Shown in pieces: positions 40,345 through 52,117 of a DNA stretch of 64,000 bases. The stretch is from NCBI GenBank assembly GCA_035041965.1, contig JAPYMA010001110.1:62001-126000 (forward strand), in the 5' to 3' direction. The position numbers and the translations under genes are program-made. Under the pieces are notes generated by a model that was not told the origin of the DNA, ran no database searches, and was given only the letters and a program-made list of their open reading frames with translations. How positions within the stretch are numbered: position 1 is the stretch's first letter; each line of letters starts with the position of its first letter. The stretch comes from Anisakis pegreffii (Eukaryota; Nematoda; Chromadorea; Rhabditida; Anisakidae).

Positions 40345-43300
40345 TTACTTAACGAATTTCGTAATAAGTGCACGACCATCCCGGTGATAGCGGGACGATG
40401 CTTCATCATCGGGCATTCTGAATATTGAACTTCGAAATCCACACATATAAAATGCCAGTTCCCTGTAATTCCAATGCTATTGACATTACAATCTAACACA
40501 TCAAAATGCCATAAGCACAACATGTTCATTCTTACGAATGTTTTATAATTGGAATTACTCTGACGGCCCCGTAGGAGTTGATTGTTTATGATTATAAGCT
40601 CGTTGGTTGAATACTTGAGATGATTGCACAACAGTTAATGGCATTTCCCCTCATTTGAATGAATTCAGAAGCATGCGAATAATTGCGATAACACAACCTA
40701 CCGATACTTCTTACTGCAAATTGTATAAATAATGAACGACAATGAAGCGTTGAAAATTGTCAAGAAATTCGTAACAGCGATCAATGTAAAATACTGCATT
40801 CCCAAAATTGAAGATACGGAGGCGAGAAATTGTACGGCAGTCTGAAAGTCAACAACATTCAATCGTATACTTGCAGTGTGCACCACTGAATGCTTAGCAA
40901 AACGATAGGCCCCATTTGACTCTGTTCACAGATAAGTTAGATTTTTGCATAACCATGATCAAACGCATACGAACGCATGCAGTTTAATCATGAAGTTCGG
41001 TCGCTATGCAAAGCTTGTAATTTGTTATGTATGATGCCTGAATGAGATCACATCGAAAAAATGCGTGCAATTACATTCAAGAAGTGCAATTCACTTATCA
41101 CATGCTTGTTACAGAGCGATTAATCCCATCCAGTCATGCCCAGTTTTTGCTTCGTTTTCAAGCCAGTTTCATTCCATTACACTTCGAGTAATTTATATGA
41201 GAACAAATCATCAGATAACAAAATTTTAAGCACTTGATTAATGACTCAATTGATGACCTTTACAGTCCGGTTAATCGCTCAACGGAACTGAGTGACATTA
41301 GCAATGGCTGATTTAGACATTACGCTCGACTGATCAGCAGTGTTTCATTCATACGCTGATTATTTATGAATTCATTTATGACTTTAGAAAGACCTTTGTT
41401 TCATTAATCCGAGTGCAATAAATTGAAATTGAGAATTGCTGAAAATACCGTACTCACCGATGGAAATTCGAACACCAAATGACATGCGGTAGTGGCAGTG
41501 GCAAGATGCAAGACGCATTCGGTACGGCTTGTCCTTTTGGCCGCAACCACAGATGTGGTTCGACGTTGAAATGCATTCCACGCCATCACAAAACAGCATA
41601 TCACCAAAATTAGTAACGGTATTATATTAACGAGAGCTGCTTGAACGTAATAGAATATTCGATCGGTTGATGCTAAAAGTCATCAAAAACACCTCAAACC
41701 ATATACATAGAAACGAAGCTAAAACCGCAATGCTTTTCGCAAGCGGCAGAGAACACCTTCGCGCATTTTACACTTTATGTCACAGTACGCTCACCTTAAC
41801 CATACGAATAAGCCAATTACAGAAGGTACAACCACCGTCTCTTGTCGAATTTTCGTGACGTGACGAACTATCAGAAAATGAACGATGCTTGAGATAACGC
41901 TTTAATTGAAGTGGATAAAGTAAGAAACTGACGTTTGCTAAGACTGAGATAATGATGTACAACGATTGTGTTGTCGGCATCGCAAATAATTTGCTTGACG
42001 TGACGATGAGTGAGAAGAATTAAATTCAGTAGTGTAGAAAAAAGGAAAACACTCGCAATGATCCATCGAGCCATCTTCATTGATAAAGAGTTCTTGGCTC
42101 TTAATGGCCACACGATTAGTGCCAGTAATTGACAAGTGACACAAACCGTTAGCCTGAAATTCAATTCATATTGTTTAGCATTGTGATGTTCTAAAAACTA
42201 ATTTGCCTCCTTCACATTTATAGTTCGATTAGTTTAGTGATCTCAATACTATTGATGCTTTCTTGGCTGTCATTATATCGATCGTCACCAGTTCAGTTCC
42301 AGCAAGCACCTGAACTGTAACCATCACTAACTTCAGAATAAGAGCCCAGTAAACAAACAGATCTTGCAAAATCGCATTGTTGTTGCGTATGAACTCATAA
42401 CTAACTCAAAATTTTGCAGTGGCTATAAAGATTACACTCTCATGAGACTATTCTGTTTCATTATAATAATATGACATATTGATGATAGATGATAACTTCA
42501 GTTGAACGATGTACGTCTTGAACGGAAGAGAATTGCTGGCATTTTGTGGCAAACATTCGTGGCACAAGAAAAAGAACTGAGCACATCCGCACTCCGTCTA
42601 TATAAATAAATCTCTTGTCTCTCAAAATTACCTTATTTTAGCTTCAGAATGACGTGACATATTTAAGGGCTACAGAATCCCGACGATTTGTGATGATCAT
42701 TCGGGGAACAGTTTATTCGATAAATCGTCAAAGTAACAACACTTTAAAATCTGGGAATTAATTTTTTTCTGACAAGATCTTGAGGTTTCAGTGAATAACT
42801 CCAACGGATCAGTGTTCAGTTGCTTATACTTGAGATGGAAGGAAACCAAATATATTCCTTAACAAATTTTCTTTTGAAATTTGCAAATGCTTCAAAATGA
42901 TTAAAATTGTCACGATCATCAACATTATAACAAAAAAAAACGGAATTAAGGTTGATAGACTAACAAAGGATCCAAAAAATACAATTAGGTGACAGTTAAA
43001 ATAAGTTCTGAAAAATGTTAGAGCATCGATTCTTAAATCACTCGTTCACGTTCTCTGTTTTGTACAGAAAAAATGTAGAGAAACTTTTTGCGTTTGACAG
43101 TGAGAACGTTTGAATTGATCTGAACAATTTTTCCACATTCTTTCCTCCGTTGCTTCATACAAATTCAATTCAGAGAAAACGGAATTTTTCAATACCATGG
43201 AGAAAGTCATTCAAGTGACTTTATTTTTTTAATTGATAAGTATTCATCCAGATTCACGCTGAACTTCGCACCCTTCTTTAGAGAATCCTTTGCATCTTGT

Positions 43301-45903
43301 ATTCATTTTGCTGTCTACAATAATCCGTTAACGAGCCCTTGAGATACGTGGATAACGGGGTGGCGGAGTTTTGTTGCATCGAAAAACAGTATGAAGAACA
43401 TCACTTGCTCTATGAGCTTTCAAACTCAAACTATCAACGGAGCAAACCTTGGCGATCGTTTTATTCAGCGGATTCGTAGTGGATGCGAGATTAGATCAGA
43501 GAAATTTGGTGATCGGTGGGTTTGTTCTGTGCTTTGGAGCGTTTGTTTCGTTGCAGAATATTATGTGCTTCAATTTCAAATACTTTCATGTCCTTTCATG
43601 GGTGATCTTTTATTTTCTTAACATCACATTTCACAGTCTCACCGTCTTGTTTGAAAAGAAAGTATTCCCAGCAGCGAGAATGATTGTCACTTTTGTCGTA
43701 TTTTTTATCATATTCGGAGGAAATCACACTGCTTAAAGACATATTTTAAGCGCAAATGCGAAACTGATGGACCGTGGAAGACAAAGCAACGGTTATGGAC
43801 AAATACGAAGCGAGAGTGACATATTGAGAAATATCTAAAATATTATGCGCGACAAAACATATTTAAAAATGCGTTATGAAATTCTTGCTCAATGTTATAT
43901 GAAAAACGTCATCATCCAATGAATCAAAGCGCTGGCTGCTAAGCAACAAGTATTACTGCATACGAATGAACTGGCAATGATTAACGCATGATTCGAGAGT
44001 ATCATATACCCAAAATGTTAAAAGATGCCTTGTTTTATCAAATAAAGAAATGCCGCAATTTTTGAGAACCTGAATTACGGGGTCGTATCGAGATTGAAAG
44101 TGGAGTCTTGTGCAAACCCTGAATACGTTGCATGAGCATTCTTTCAAGCATTTTTGAAACTCCTTTGAAATGACTCAAATAAACGTGTCTGCACTTGCGT
44201 CCATTAATTAAATAAGTGCGAGTAACAGAACTTGAGTCGTAATAATGTAATCAGCTTTTTTTAGGCTTCAACCAGTTATCCAGTTTCAGTATCAGAAGTC
44301 TTTTTCCCTAAAGTGAATGATTGCGGGAAACTACTTCATCGAAATGTTTCAATGGATCAGTCACTGATGACCAGGTACTGATTTTTTATAAATCACTGAC
44401 AATCACTGTAGAGCTTATCAAAAAACTGAGCAGTTCACCACTTCCTTATGTCACGGCTAACGCAAAAAGCCGGCATAATCAGATGATTTGGTGCTGAATG
44501 GAACGAACACGCAAATGAAATTGATAAAAATCTTGCACCGGATCGATACTGGGTCACAATGCCCCTCGAGGATCCGATGAGCTCGCAGAGCTGCGTTCAT
44601 TCCCGTATCGATGGTTATTTAGAAATTTAAAGAATAGACATAAAACTGAAGACGGCTCATTTTAAGGCCATTTATCAATAAGACGAACAAATGACTATTA
44701 ATCAAAAAATCCAAGGTTAAAGCGGAAACATATTGAATGTCACGCTGCTCAACTATTGTATCAGGTGAAAAAATCCGAAGCCCACAAATCCTCATGATAA
44801 TCCACCTCTTCCATGGTGTTTTTCCAGGAACACTATGGATTCGAACTGTAAGCTATTTTCGTTCATATTCGAACATGCATATTTGTGTCACAACTCTCGA
44901 GATTTTTCGAAAATATTGCACGATTTCAACTCAACCGTTATCTGAACAGCAATGAAGCGTGTGCAGTTCGATCTGCAGTCTCGTTTTACCAGTAAATTAG
45001 AACCGACAATACGTCCCCTATTCGATAACATCACCAATAGTGTATGTTAATAGAGTTTTTGCTGTTTGAGTATAATAACAATGGTATGAATCGACGATCA
45101 TGCGATCATTCTATCCATCCACAGCAATTCATTTCTTCCTCCCAATTCCCATTATTTGCACCACATAAAACGATGACTACTCGCAATCCAATCAATCATC
45201 AAAGATTTTTATTGAGTGAATATTTGAATGGATGAATGCTGTAAGCACTCAGAACGGTACCACATCTACAGCAAAATAAAGTTCTCGACGATGCTATCAC
45301 GAAGGTCCAGCAACGTTGCGAGTGGAACAACAGTACAGCGTGATGGCATCAATTTGCCTCTTGTGAACGTTTGAATCAACTGAAGTTCAGGTTCTCCAAA
45401 AATGATTTTGATGGTAAGATACGAGTACACTCAGCAAGGTATGTGCATACCAATGACATAAGGTTGGGTCCGGGCCCTTGAAGATATGGATCCCTACGAT
45501 AATTCAGCTGTTCCATGTTCGAGGGCGCCTGTGATCTCAAAAGCATTTGGGGACTCCAAATCTAGAAGGCCAACGAACCCTGCTCTCGGGGTCATTGATA
45601 CAAACTTACTGTGGAATATACGTGACCCAGAAACCTTTCCTGGTTGTATACCTGAAAGACATCACAGTAATCTGAAATAATTCGACTAACCAAACAGAGA
45701 CCGTGTTGAGAACGTTCGAAGCGAACATAACGAATTTCAGTGTTGACCAATAGAAAATCTCCGTGTGATCGGTCATATGAACTATGTAAGGCATAGATGC
45801 TTGACGAGAGCTGTTCTCTAATGAGTAGAGAAAAGTTGGAACCAACGATATTGAGAACAGAAGATTGGCAACAGCCCGGTATAAAAGTAAACGCACGGTT
45901 GAA
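40345..45903 (-). CDS. Divergent class-A-like 7TM receptor, TM2 to C-tail (5' exon missing)
   Basis: Five minus-strand exons join in phase: 45903-45652, 42153-41933, 41672-41458, 40841-40702, 40462-40345 (stop). They give about 314 residues. TM2 is RAVANLLFSISLVPTFLY. TM3 begins NTVSVWLVELFQ, as in FMRFamide-receptor-like chains. TM4 is ARWIIASVFLFSTLLNLILL. TM5 is YYVQAALVNIIPLLILVICC. TM6 follows a basic loop and includes CHLVFEFPS. TM7 is FLTIFNASLSFIIY, then SKKYR of helix 8. The C-tail ends about 35 residues later and is rich in basic, acidic and Ser residues. The E/DRY motif is absent and NPxxY is degenerate (N-A-S-L-S-F-I-I-Y). The exon with the N-terminus and TM1, ending in phase 2, lies to the right and was not found. 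The end of exon 42153-41933 could instead be at a GTCTTA donor. Ligand unknown. Confidence 0.75.
43430..43738 (+). CDS. Hydrophobic open frame inside a receptor intron
   Basis: A plus-strand frame, antisense to the 7TM gene and within its large intron (42154-45651), stays open to a stop at 43738. It encodes a membrane-like stretch with FSGFVVDARLDQRNLVIGGF. This faintly resembles the helix-loop-helix (G..VDR.G.R) of MFS transporters. The acceptor is unclear and no neighbouring exon is identified. T-rich DNA gives hydrophobic frames by chance, so this is weak: possibly a nested gene exon, a transporter pseudogene scrap, or nothing. Confidence 0.15.
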
Positions 45904-46490
45904 CTGAAATTTCGTTCGGGTTTGATTTCACACTTCAATTCAAACATTTTACGAACTCACAGAAATTTTTCCAGTTAGATATCATACATTAAATAAACCG
46001 AGAAGCTTTGACGTAATGAAACAATCAATGTTTTAAGGATGAAAAATGAAGTGAAAAAATTAGTATTGATACGAAACGAATAAAAAATGAAGGGTATTCG
46101 TCAGCTATGCTTGAGGAAAGAACACTTCAATTACGGATTTTTTCTATTGAGGTTTTCCATTCGGAAACGCTTATTGCGTTTTTTGCATGATGTGAAATGA
46201 TCTTTCGAAAGACTAATTTCGAACCATCAGATGCACTCTCAATAATGCTGTTTAATTGCACCAAAAGAAACGATGAGCACATGAGATTAACAAATTATTT
46301 GCGTGAGTCATTTTTTCGTTCACTCCCCAGATAATTTAAAGGTAAAACTTCTGAGCTATTCATTAATTGAATCGCACTGTAAAAAACGACTGCTACTCAA
46401 CTCTTAAATGCGGTGTTATCTTCTTGCATTTCTAACATCAAAACATTGAATTTTGAGTGCCTTTGACGTAATGAAACAAACAGTTTCTTT

Positions 46491-46767
46491 CTGGAGCGCT
46501 TTTTATCGATAGTTCATTTAAACGCGAACCGAAGATTGATATGATTTATAAAGACACTTGGAGAGTCTGTTCAAGGCAGTTTACAGCCTTTAAATTACGT
46601 GATAATTGATTCAGATTGACTAAAAATGTCGCAAGTAATTTCCAAAAACTAGCAGCAAGCAGTTTGACATATTTTTGGATGCCTTTGGAAATGTGTCGAT
46701 CAGTATAGATTATGCTTGTGGATTGCTGGTCGATAAGTCTTGAGGAACAAAGGACTGCTGTTCACTT
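46491..46767 (+). pseudogene. Chimeric partial duplicate (segments A' and B' fused)
   Basis: Segment A' (46491-46667) is nearly identical to 48124-48305, which carries the putative 5' flank and start of the gene at 48260. Segment B' (46666-46767) is nearly identical to 47771-47871, the end of an open exon. Here the two are joined directly at a GA microhomology. A' has an early TAG after MSQVISKN, and B' has a TGA where the other copy has CGA. It is therefore a broken relic of a small gene family. Confidence 0.65.
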
Positions 46768-46841
46768 GATGCATGCTTCTGTGATTTTATCTTGGGTGCT
46801 GAGAATTTGATCAAATTTTTGTGACGCTTGTTTCTTAACGT

Positions 46842-46890
46842 GTAATTCGTTCAATTACATTCTTCCTTCGAATGCAATTGAACGAATTAC
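46842..46890. repeat. Near-perfect hairpin, 21-bp arms, 7-nt loop
   Basis: Arms 46842-46862 and 46870-46890 are reverse complements with one mismatch; the loop is TTCCTTC. It lies just downstream of the chimeric duplicate. Confidence 0.85.
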
Positions 46891-47666
46891 TGCAGTATTA
46901 TGCAGTCTGAAGTGTCCTTACTGGTGTCTACTTGCGGCTTTCTGATGCACAAGAGGGATTTCACGTGATGAACTAATCTGAAAGATGAGACAGATACACA
47001 TGAATTATTTCCTTAAGGTTTATGAAACACCAGCCAAACATCGGAATAACATGTCACAGCTTGGTGGCTCAAAATCAAGGTGAACAATGAATTATTTGAA
47101 CCATTTTCGTTTTTCCGATGGAAAAAGCTTTTACTCATCCTTGTTAAGGGTTTTGTTTGTTTATTTATATGACGATGCGTTATTATCTGATTTCTCACAT
47201 CAAACGAGTTACTTTCAAATGACATGTTTTGAAAGGACTGCAATTCAGAGTGAATGAAATCGAAACGAAAACAAATACATTAATTTTGATGAGCAGAGTT
47301 ACATGAATAGCACTGCGCTTCAGTCAACAAATTCTGCGCTTGCGCATCTCATGACTGGTATGTATCCAAAATGAACATCACAAATGTGTTTCTTGTTTGT
47401 GTTTTAATGCCGATTGCATTGACGACTTCATGCTACTTAGCACATACAAGGCAAAACTCCAGCAAACGAAAACGTAACACCTCATTTTGAATCACTCTTA
47501 TGCTTGTCTTTGATATAATGATACGTTTAAAAAGATGCTTTGTAAAAATATTCTCAAACCTTGAATTAAGGAACGGATGATGATAAAGTACTATATTCAT
47601 TCCATTTCCAAACAGTGAAAATGCCAGAAGAACGGGGAAGAAGTAAATGAAGAGAAATTTCTCTTC

Positions 47667-47881
47667 AGGACCCTGAAATCAAAGAGGTGTTATTTATGGA
47701 GAATTCGATTACTTTTTATGTGAGAAAAAATTTTTCGGTTGATCTGAGTCAGAGGGAGAGCATTTCGGGAGACATGTTTTTGGATGCGTTCGGAAATGTG
47801 TCGATCAGTATAGATTATGCTTGTGGATTGCTGGTCGATAAGTCTCGAGCAACGAAGGATTACTGTTCACTCGTTCGATAG
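47667..47881 (+). CDS. Terminal-exon-like open frame (segment B family)
   Basis: After a TCTCTTCAG acceptor, a frame reads about 71 codons to a TAG at 47879-47881. It includes DPEIKEVLFMENSITFYVRK and GNVSISIDYACGLLVDKS. The second half is duplicated at 46666-46767 in the chimeric relic. The absence of stops and good codon-like composition support coding. No domain is recognised and no upstream exon assigned. Confidence 0.4.
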
Positions 47882-48123
47882 GATAAAAATTATCGATCAA
47901 CTGACATTTTTGTATCGATTTCCCATAACTCACTCATTTAATCCATATTCCAACTTTTAAAGTGTTATTCAGGAGACCAACATGAAACTTTTGAGCGCAG
48001 TAGCAATGCTCACGCAACAGTCCAGACAAAGCATTTCATTATTCACATCAGCACAGTAATGAAATCCTCTTGAACGAATGAACGCAATGCGTCATCGACA
48101 GGCAACATCTATGCTTATTTCTC

Positions 48124-48305
48124 TCTGGAGCGCTTTTTATCAATATTTCATTTAAACGCGAATCGAAGATTGATATGATTTATAAAGACACTCGGAGAGT
48201 CTGTTCAAGGCAGTTTACAGCCTTTAAATTACGTGATAATTGATTCAGATTGACTAAAAATGTCGCAAGTAATTTCCAAAAACCAAGCAGCAGCAAGCAG
48301 TTTGA
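48124..48305 (+). repeat. Segment A duplicate (upstream flank and start of the 48260 gene)
   Basis: More than 90 percent identical by eye to 46491-46667 over its length. It contains GATTTATAAAGAC, a possible TATA-like string about 80 bases before the ATG at 48260. It also contains GGCAGTTTACAG, a possible trans-splice acceptor. Conservation of the flank suggests a promoter-containing duplication, but that is inference. Confidence 0.7.
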
Positions 48306-49989
48306 AGTTTGACAATAGAATTAATTCCGCTTGTAAATGGATCGTTGATGGGAGAAAAATGGGAAATTTTTCGAATCTTGTACGAAGAAAATTATGTTAC
48401 AAATCTGAATGGTCTGACCTCTTACTCAGCAAAAATCAACTGATATTTCACGAAGATCAACGTGATTGGCTTACGAATCATTGCACTTCACAGAAATGAC
48501 GCAAGTACAAATTTTTTCATCGACAGTCTCAAAGGACAGCTCTTTTCGTTTTGCTTCGAATTTCAACTAGCTTTTCGGTAACATCTAATCTGAATGGCTT
48601 TGCAAGGAATAACATTTCAAAAGTAGCACAGCAGTATAAGAGAAGTACCGTATTTAATTGCGGACATGGTCATTTATGAATATACTTCATCCTTTACCTA
48701 TTATATTTTCAATGTTCGATTTTAGTCCATCAAAAATCGACTAAAACATCAATATTTAGTTACATTTGTTTAGCGGTATCTCAGAATATCACCGCTTTGA
48801 CATTTGCTCTATTAACAAGGGTACTTTACATCGATTCTTTGGCAAACATATTTCCATGTGAATTTTTAATTTATTCTCTACACAACCTATTTTGCATGTT
48901 CCACTTGCGTCATTGAAGAAGGCGTCGAATGTAAGCAAGTACCTTAACTTCATATTTCTTGTGAATCGCTGAATTCATCCGAGTTATGTGGCACAAAGTT
49001 GTGTGCACACGTACACTACTCGTTTGACAGAGTTGTGCATTTGATATTCTGTGAAATGAATAAGTTGCGCATTAATGATCTGCAATCTAGAAATGCACCA
49101 AAAATTTCAACAAAAAACTACTTCAACGAAATTCAAAATTGAAAGAATCACGAAACTGCGTAAGCGAATACACGGAACCAGACGAATACCTGAATAATAA
49201 ATAATTTTCGAACTTTTAGACTATGAAAAATGATTTTTTCAAATTAACTCATGAGTGAAGTAAAGAAAAAAAAACTCCATTAGTAGCATTGCTAATCACT
49301 ATATAAAGCGAAATACTGAACAAGATCAATCGATTTCTTCAGAAACAAAATCTTAAAAATTCACCGCTATTGACTAGAGCCATAATAAATGCGGATTTTG
49401 ATATTCACTTTTGAATATGTATGTGCTTAGTGCATTAAATTCGGCTTTCAAGTAGATAATTAGAAGCGCTTTGGATATATTGTAAACGGAAGAGGGACGC
49501 CATTTGTATCAAGCGATACTGAGAATATTGCACTTTTTCAATTCTTGAAATGTGTTATTTGCTTAATATTAATCAGAACTTGGCTCTGGTATTTTGATGC
49601 GCTCTAGTATGACAGGTGATCTCCTCATCAATCTGTGTGATTTCAAAGATACTGTAAGTTTCATGCAACACTTCATAAAAGAGCACTCGCTAAAGTAAAT
49701 TACTCAAACAGTGCCCTTTTCAATGATACATACAGCAATTTCGCCCTTTAATAAAGGTCTCCAAACGGAAACCTTTCCGTGTTGTTTGATCACCAATGAT
49801 AGGCCATTATGAAACTGAGCCGCTTCCGTTAGCAATTCAACGGTATCACGACTTTTCAGAGATCATTCCTACCCTCTCAGTGAAATTGCTGCGCTTCTGA
49901 ATGTGATAGAAGTCGATGAAATGAGTGAATGGAAAATGGAATATGCATCGCACATTACTGCGCACAACAGCACTTACAGACTACATTGA
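48260..49989 (+). CDS. Candidate small three-exon gene (segment A family)
   Basis: Phase-compatible pieces are 48260-48379 (ATG; MSQVISKNQAAASSLKFDNR; GTACGA donor), 49616-49653 (GACAG acceptor, GTAAGT donor) and 49860-49989 (TTTTCAG acceptor, stop). The last exon includes DHSYPLSEIAALLNVIEVDE and SEWKMEYASHITAHNSTYRL. The joined product is about 95 residues with no recognised domain. Alternatively, exon 1 reads on as a single 79-codon frame to a stop at 48499. The last exon and its acceptor are the most convincing part; other exons could be missing. Confidence 0.3.
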
Positions 49990-50099
49990 AACTTGGACGA
50001 TGACTTTGATGAAGAATTAATTTAGAGTAGTGAGGTTCGAGGATTGATGACGGCGTTTGATTTGCATTCGTATAATTACGTCAGTTTACGCATTATGAG

Positions 50100-51900
50100 T
50101 CAGTTTAACATTTTTCTGGTGCTACTCATTAACGTTCACTGAAATCAACTGGTTGCACAGGATATTAACTGCTTCAAGACACCAGTAAATATCGATCATT
50201 ATAGGTGATCCAATACCAGCCAACTAATAATGATTCGTGTTTGCCTTGAGTGTGGAATTTCTTATCTGTTTTCAAAGTATAATTTGAATTGGTAATTCAG
50301 AGTGGTAGAAGAATTCATGATCACCACTAATTTCTGCCATTCTTGTGTTGAAGATTTAAATGAGCGACTGCTGCAACATAACGTCGTGGAGTTTAACAAA
50401 ATATGTTCTATAAAAAAGCACTGAGGTTTTGTGCTGATATAACTAATTGAAATGAGTCTCACTTGAGAGATATTCATCTAGCAGCACTCCGGAAAAGAAT
50501 ACACCTATATGCAAACATTTCCACTTCATCTCACAAATAATCTTTTCAGAACTCAGATCGTTAGCAGCTGTTGATAACTGAGCTGTAAACTTTCATTGAT
50601 TCTCTCATGCATGTTTACTTTACAGAAATATTTGCGAACGTACGGATTGTTGAAACACTGTGGACGTCAGCTCTTAAAAACTGACATAATTGCGTGCAGA
50701 TACTAGAATTCGTAGGCTGTCTGATATTATTCTTTTCTGCTGATATGTCTTGTTAGGTCAGGTTCGATTACGAAGAAGCGAGCGTACTCTTGAAGCAGTA
50801 CTATCAAATAATAGGAGCTTTCATTAAATTAACTGTCCTGCAAACCACCTTGTTGCAAAGGATGCAAACCTGCTTGTGGGTCAACATAATTCCTTCGCTG
50901 CTTTATGTTCAAAAGAGGTAATCAAGGTACTACAAACAAGCGCACTTCCTTCGTCCACAACTCCTACAACAAACTGTCACTTCATAATCACAAACAGAAA
51001 TAATAGCTAAGCCCACTACGATGAGTTCCTGGAAGTCGGAAGGAGCGCAGTTAATGTAGACAGATGATCTGCCTAAATTGTTAGTTTTTCATTCAAAATC
51101 GCATTGGTTCGTAGCCAGGTTAGGATTCAGTCAAGAAATGAGAACTGGATGAAAAATCTAAAATATAGCTGTTCCGATGGCTCAGTGCTTATTACCAGCT
51201 AAAAGTCGTGCTCAAACTGTCTGTGCTCAATCAGGCGGGAGTCAATTCTTAAGTAGGAAGCGCTTCTTCGGGTAAAATGCACTGAAACATCCCAGAAATT
51301 TGCATTTGCAGAAGCGTTTGTTGATACTCAAAATGAGAAGGTCGCAGCCTTCCAGAAGGTGTTCGAGTGTACATAAGAATTCAAATTGACGGTTGTTTGG
51401 AACTTGAAGAATTCGACATCTTTGCAGTGAATGCAGGAATGCAATTTGTGAGCACCGAATATCGGTGATTCAATTCGCTTTTTTTTGGGTGGAGAGTTAA
51501 TAAGGATTATTCATGACGTAAATTCGTTATTCAATGTAGTTCATGTCACACAAGCACACTGAACTTGTTAATTGATAACTTCATTAGATGGCATTTATCC
51601 TAATCAACTCTTTAGAGAGACGATTTCGATTTTAGTTTCGTGTGAAAGAATACTCGAGTGAAATTAAAAATTAACATGACGACGCACAAATTGCGATTGA
51701 AGAGATAGTAATCGTTAGTGAGCATTCTTTTAAAGGGCAATGTTCACTGAGGCACTTATTACGTGATTTGCATTAATGCAACATGCATGGTTTTGCGATT
51801 TAATTTTTGTTTACAAGTATCGTTTTGAATGAAGAGTTTTTAATAAACTAGGTGCTATGAATGAATATGAGATGAACACATACGTACGTACCTGTAAAGA
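50100..51900 (+). other. Interval with scattered short exon-like frames
   Basis: No gene model is possible. Two short plus-strand frames follow good acceptors and read to stops. One is near 50626 (TTTACAG acceptor, KYLRTYGLLKHCGRQLLK). The other is near 51310 (TTTGCAG acceptor, EAFVDTQNEKVAAFQKVFEC). Either could be a terminal exon. The rest appears to be spacer. Confidence 0.2.
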
Positions 51901-51955
51901 AGTTTGACAACAGAGTGTGAAATTACCGACAACACACTTCTCATCTGCAATCGTT

Positions 51956-52056
51956 TCAGTCGACATTTGAAACCGATGACGGCTGCTGAAGTATCAATGA
52001 GATGATGACAACTGCTTGACGGATATCTGGTGGTACTTCGAGAAATGGAGCCGAGA
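51956..52056 (-). CDS. Possible alternative terminal exon of the acidic EF-hand gene
   Basis: After a TATATAG acceptor, a 101-base minus-strand frame enters in phase 1 and ends in a stop. It encodes SAPFLEVPPDIRQAVVIISL and a short Ser/Gln/Val tail. Entry in phase 1 matches the exit phase of every acidic-tail exon of the gene to its right, for example the one ending at 56080. It could therefore replace the exons at 54387 and 52274 as an alternative C-terminus. Not proven. Confidence 0.3.
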
Positions 52057-52117
52057 CTATATAATAATCAATAATATTATTGAATAGAGCGATCAATTTG
52101 TAATTTTTCTTTCATCA

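Noticed and set aside
41404..41607. Alternative frames overlapping the receptor TM5-TM6 exon
   Set aside because: The exon 41672-41458 in the receptor frame gives TM5 and TM6 and joins both neighbours in phase; the other frames are shadows.
44530..44620. Possible tRNA-like GC-richer block
   Set aside because: No acceptor stem or proper B-box (GGTTCGANNCC) and anticodon arm could be folded by eye.
45486..45680. 64-codon plus-strand frame MDPYDNSAVPCSRAP
   Set aside because: Partly antisense to the receptor TM2-TM3 exon; no splice signals or recognisable domain.
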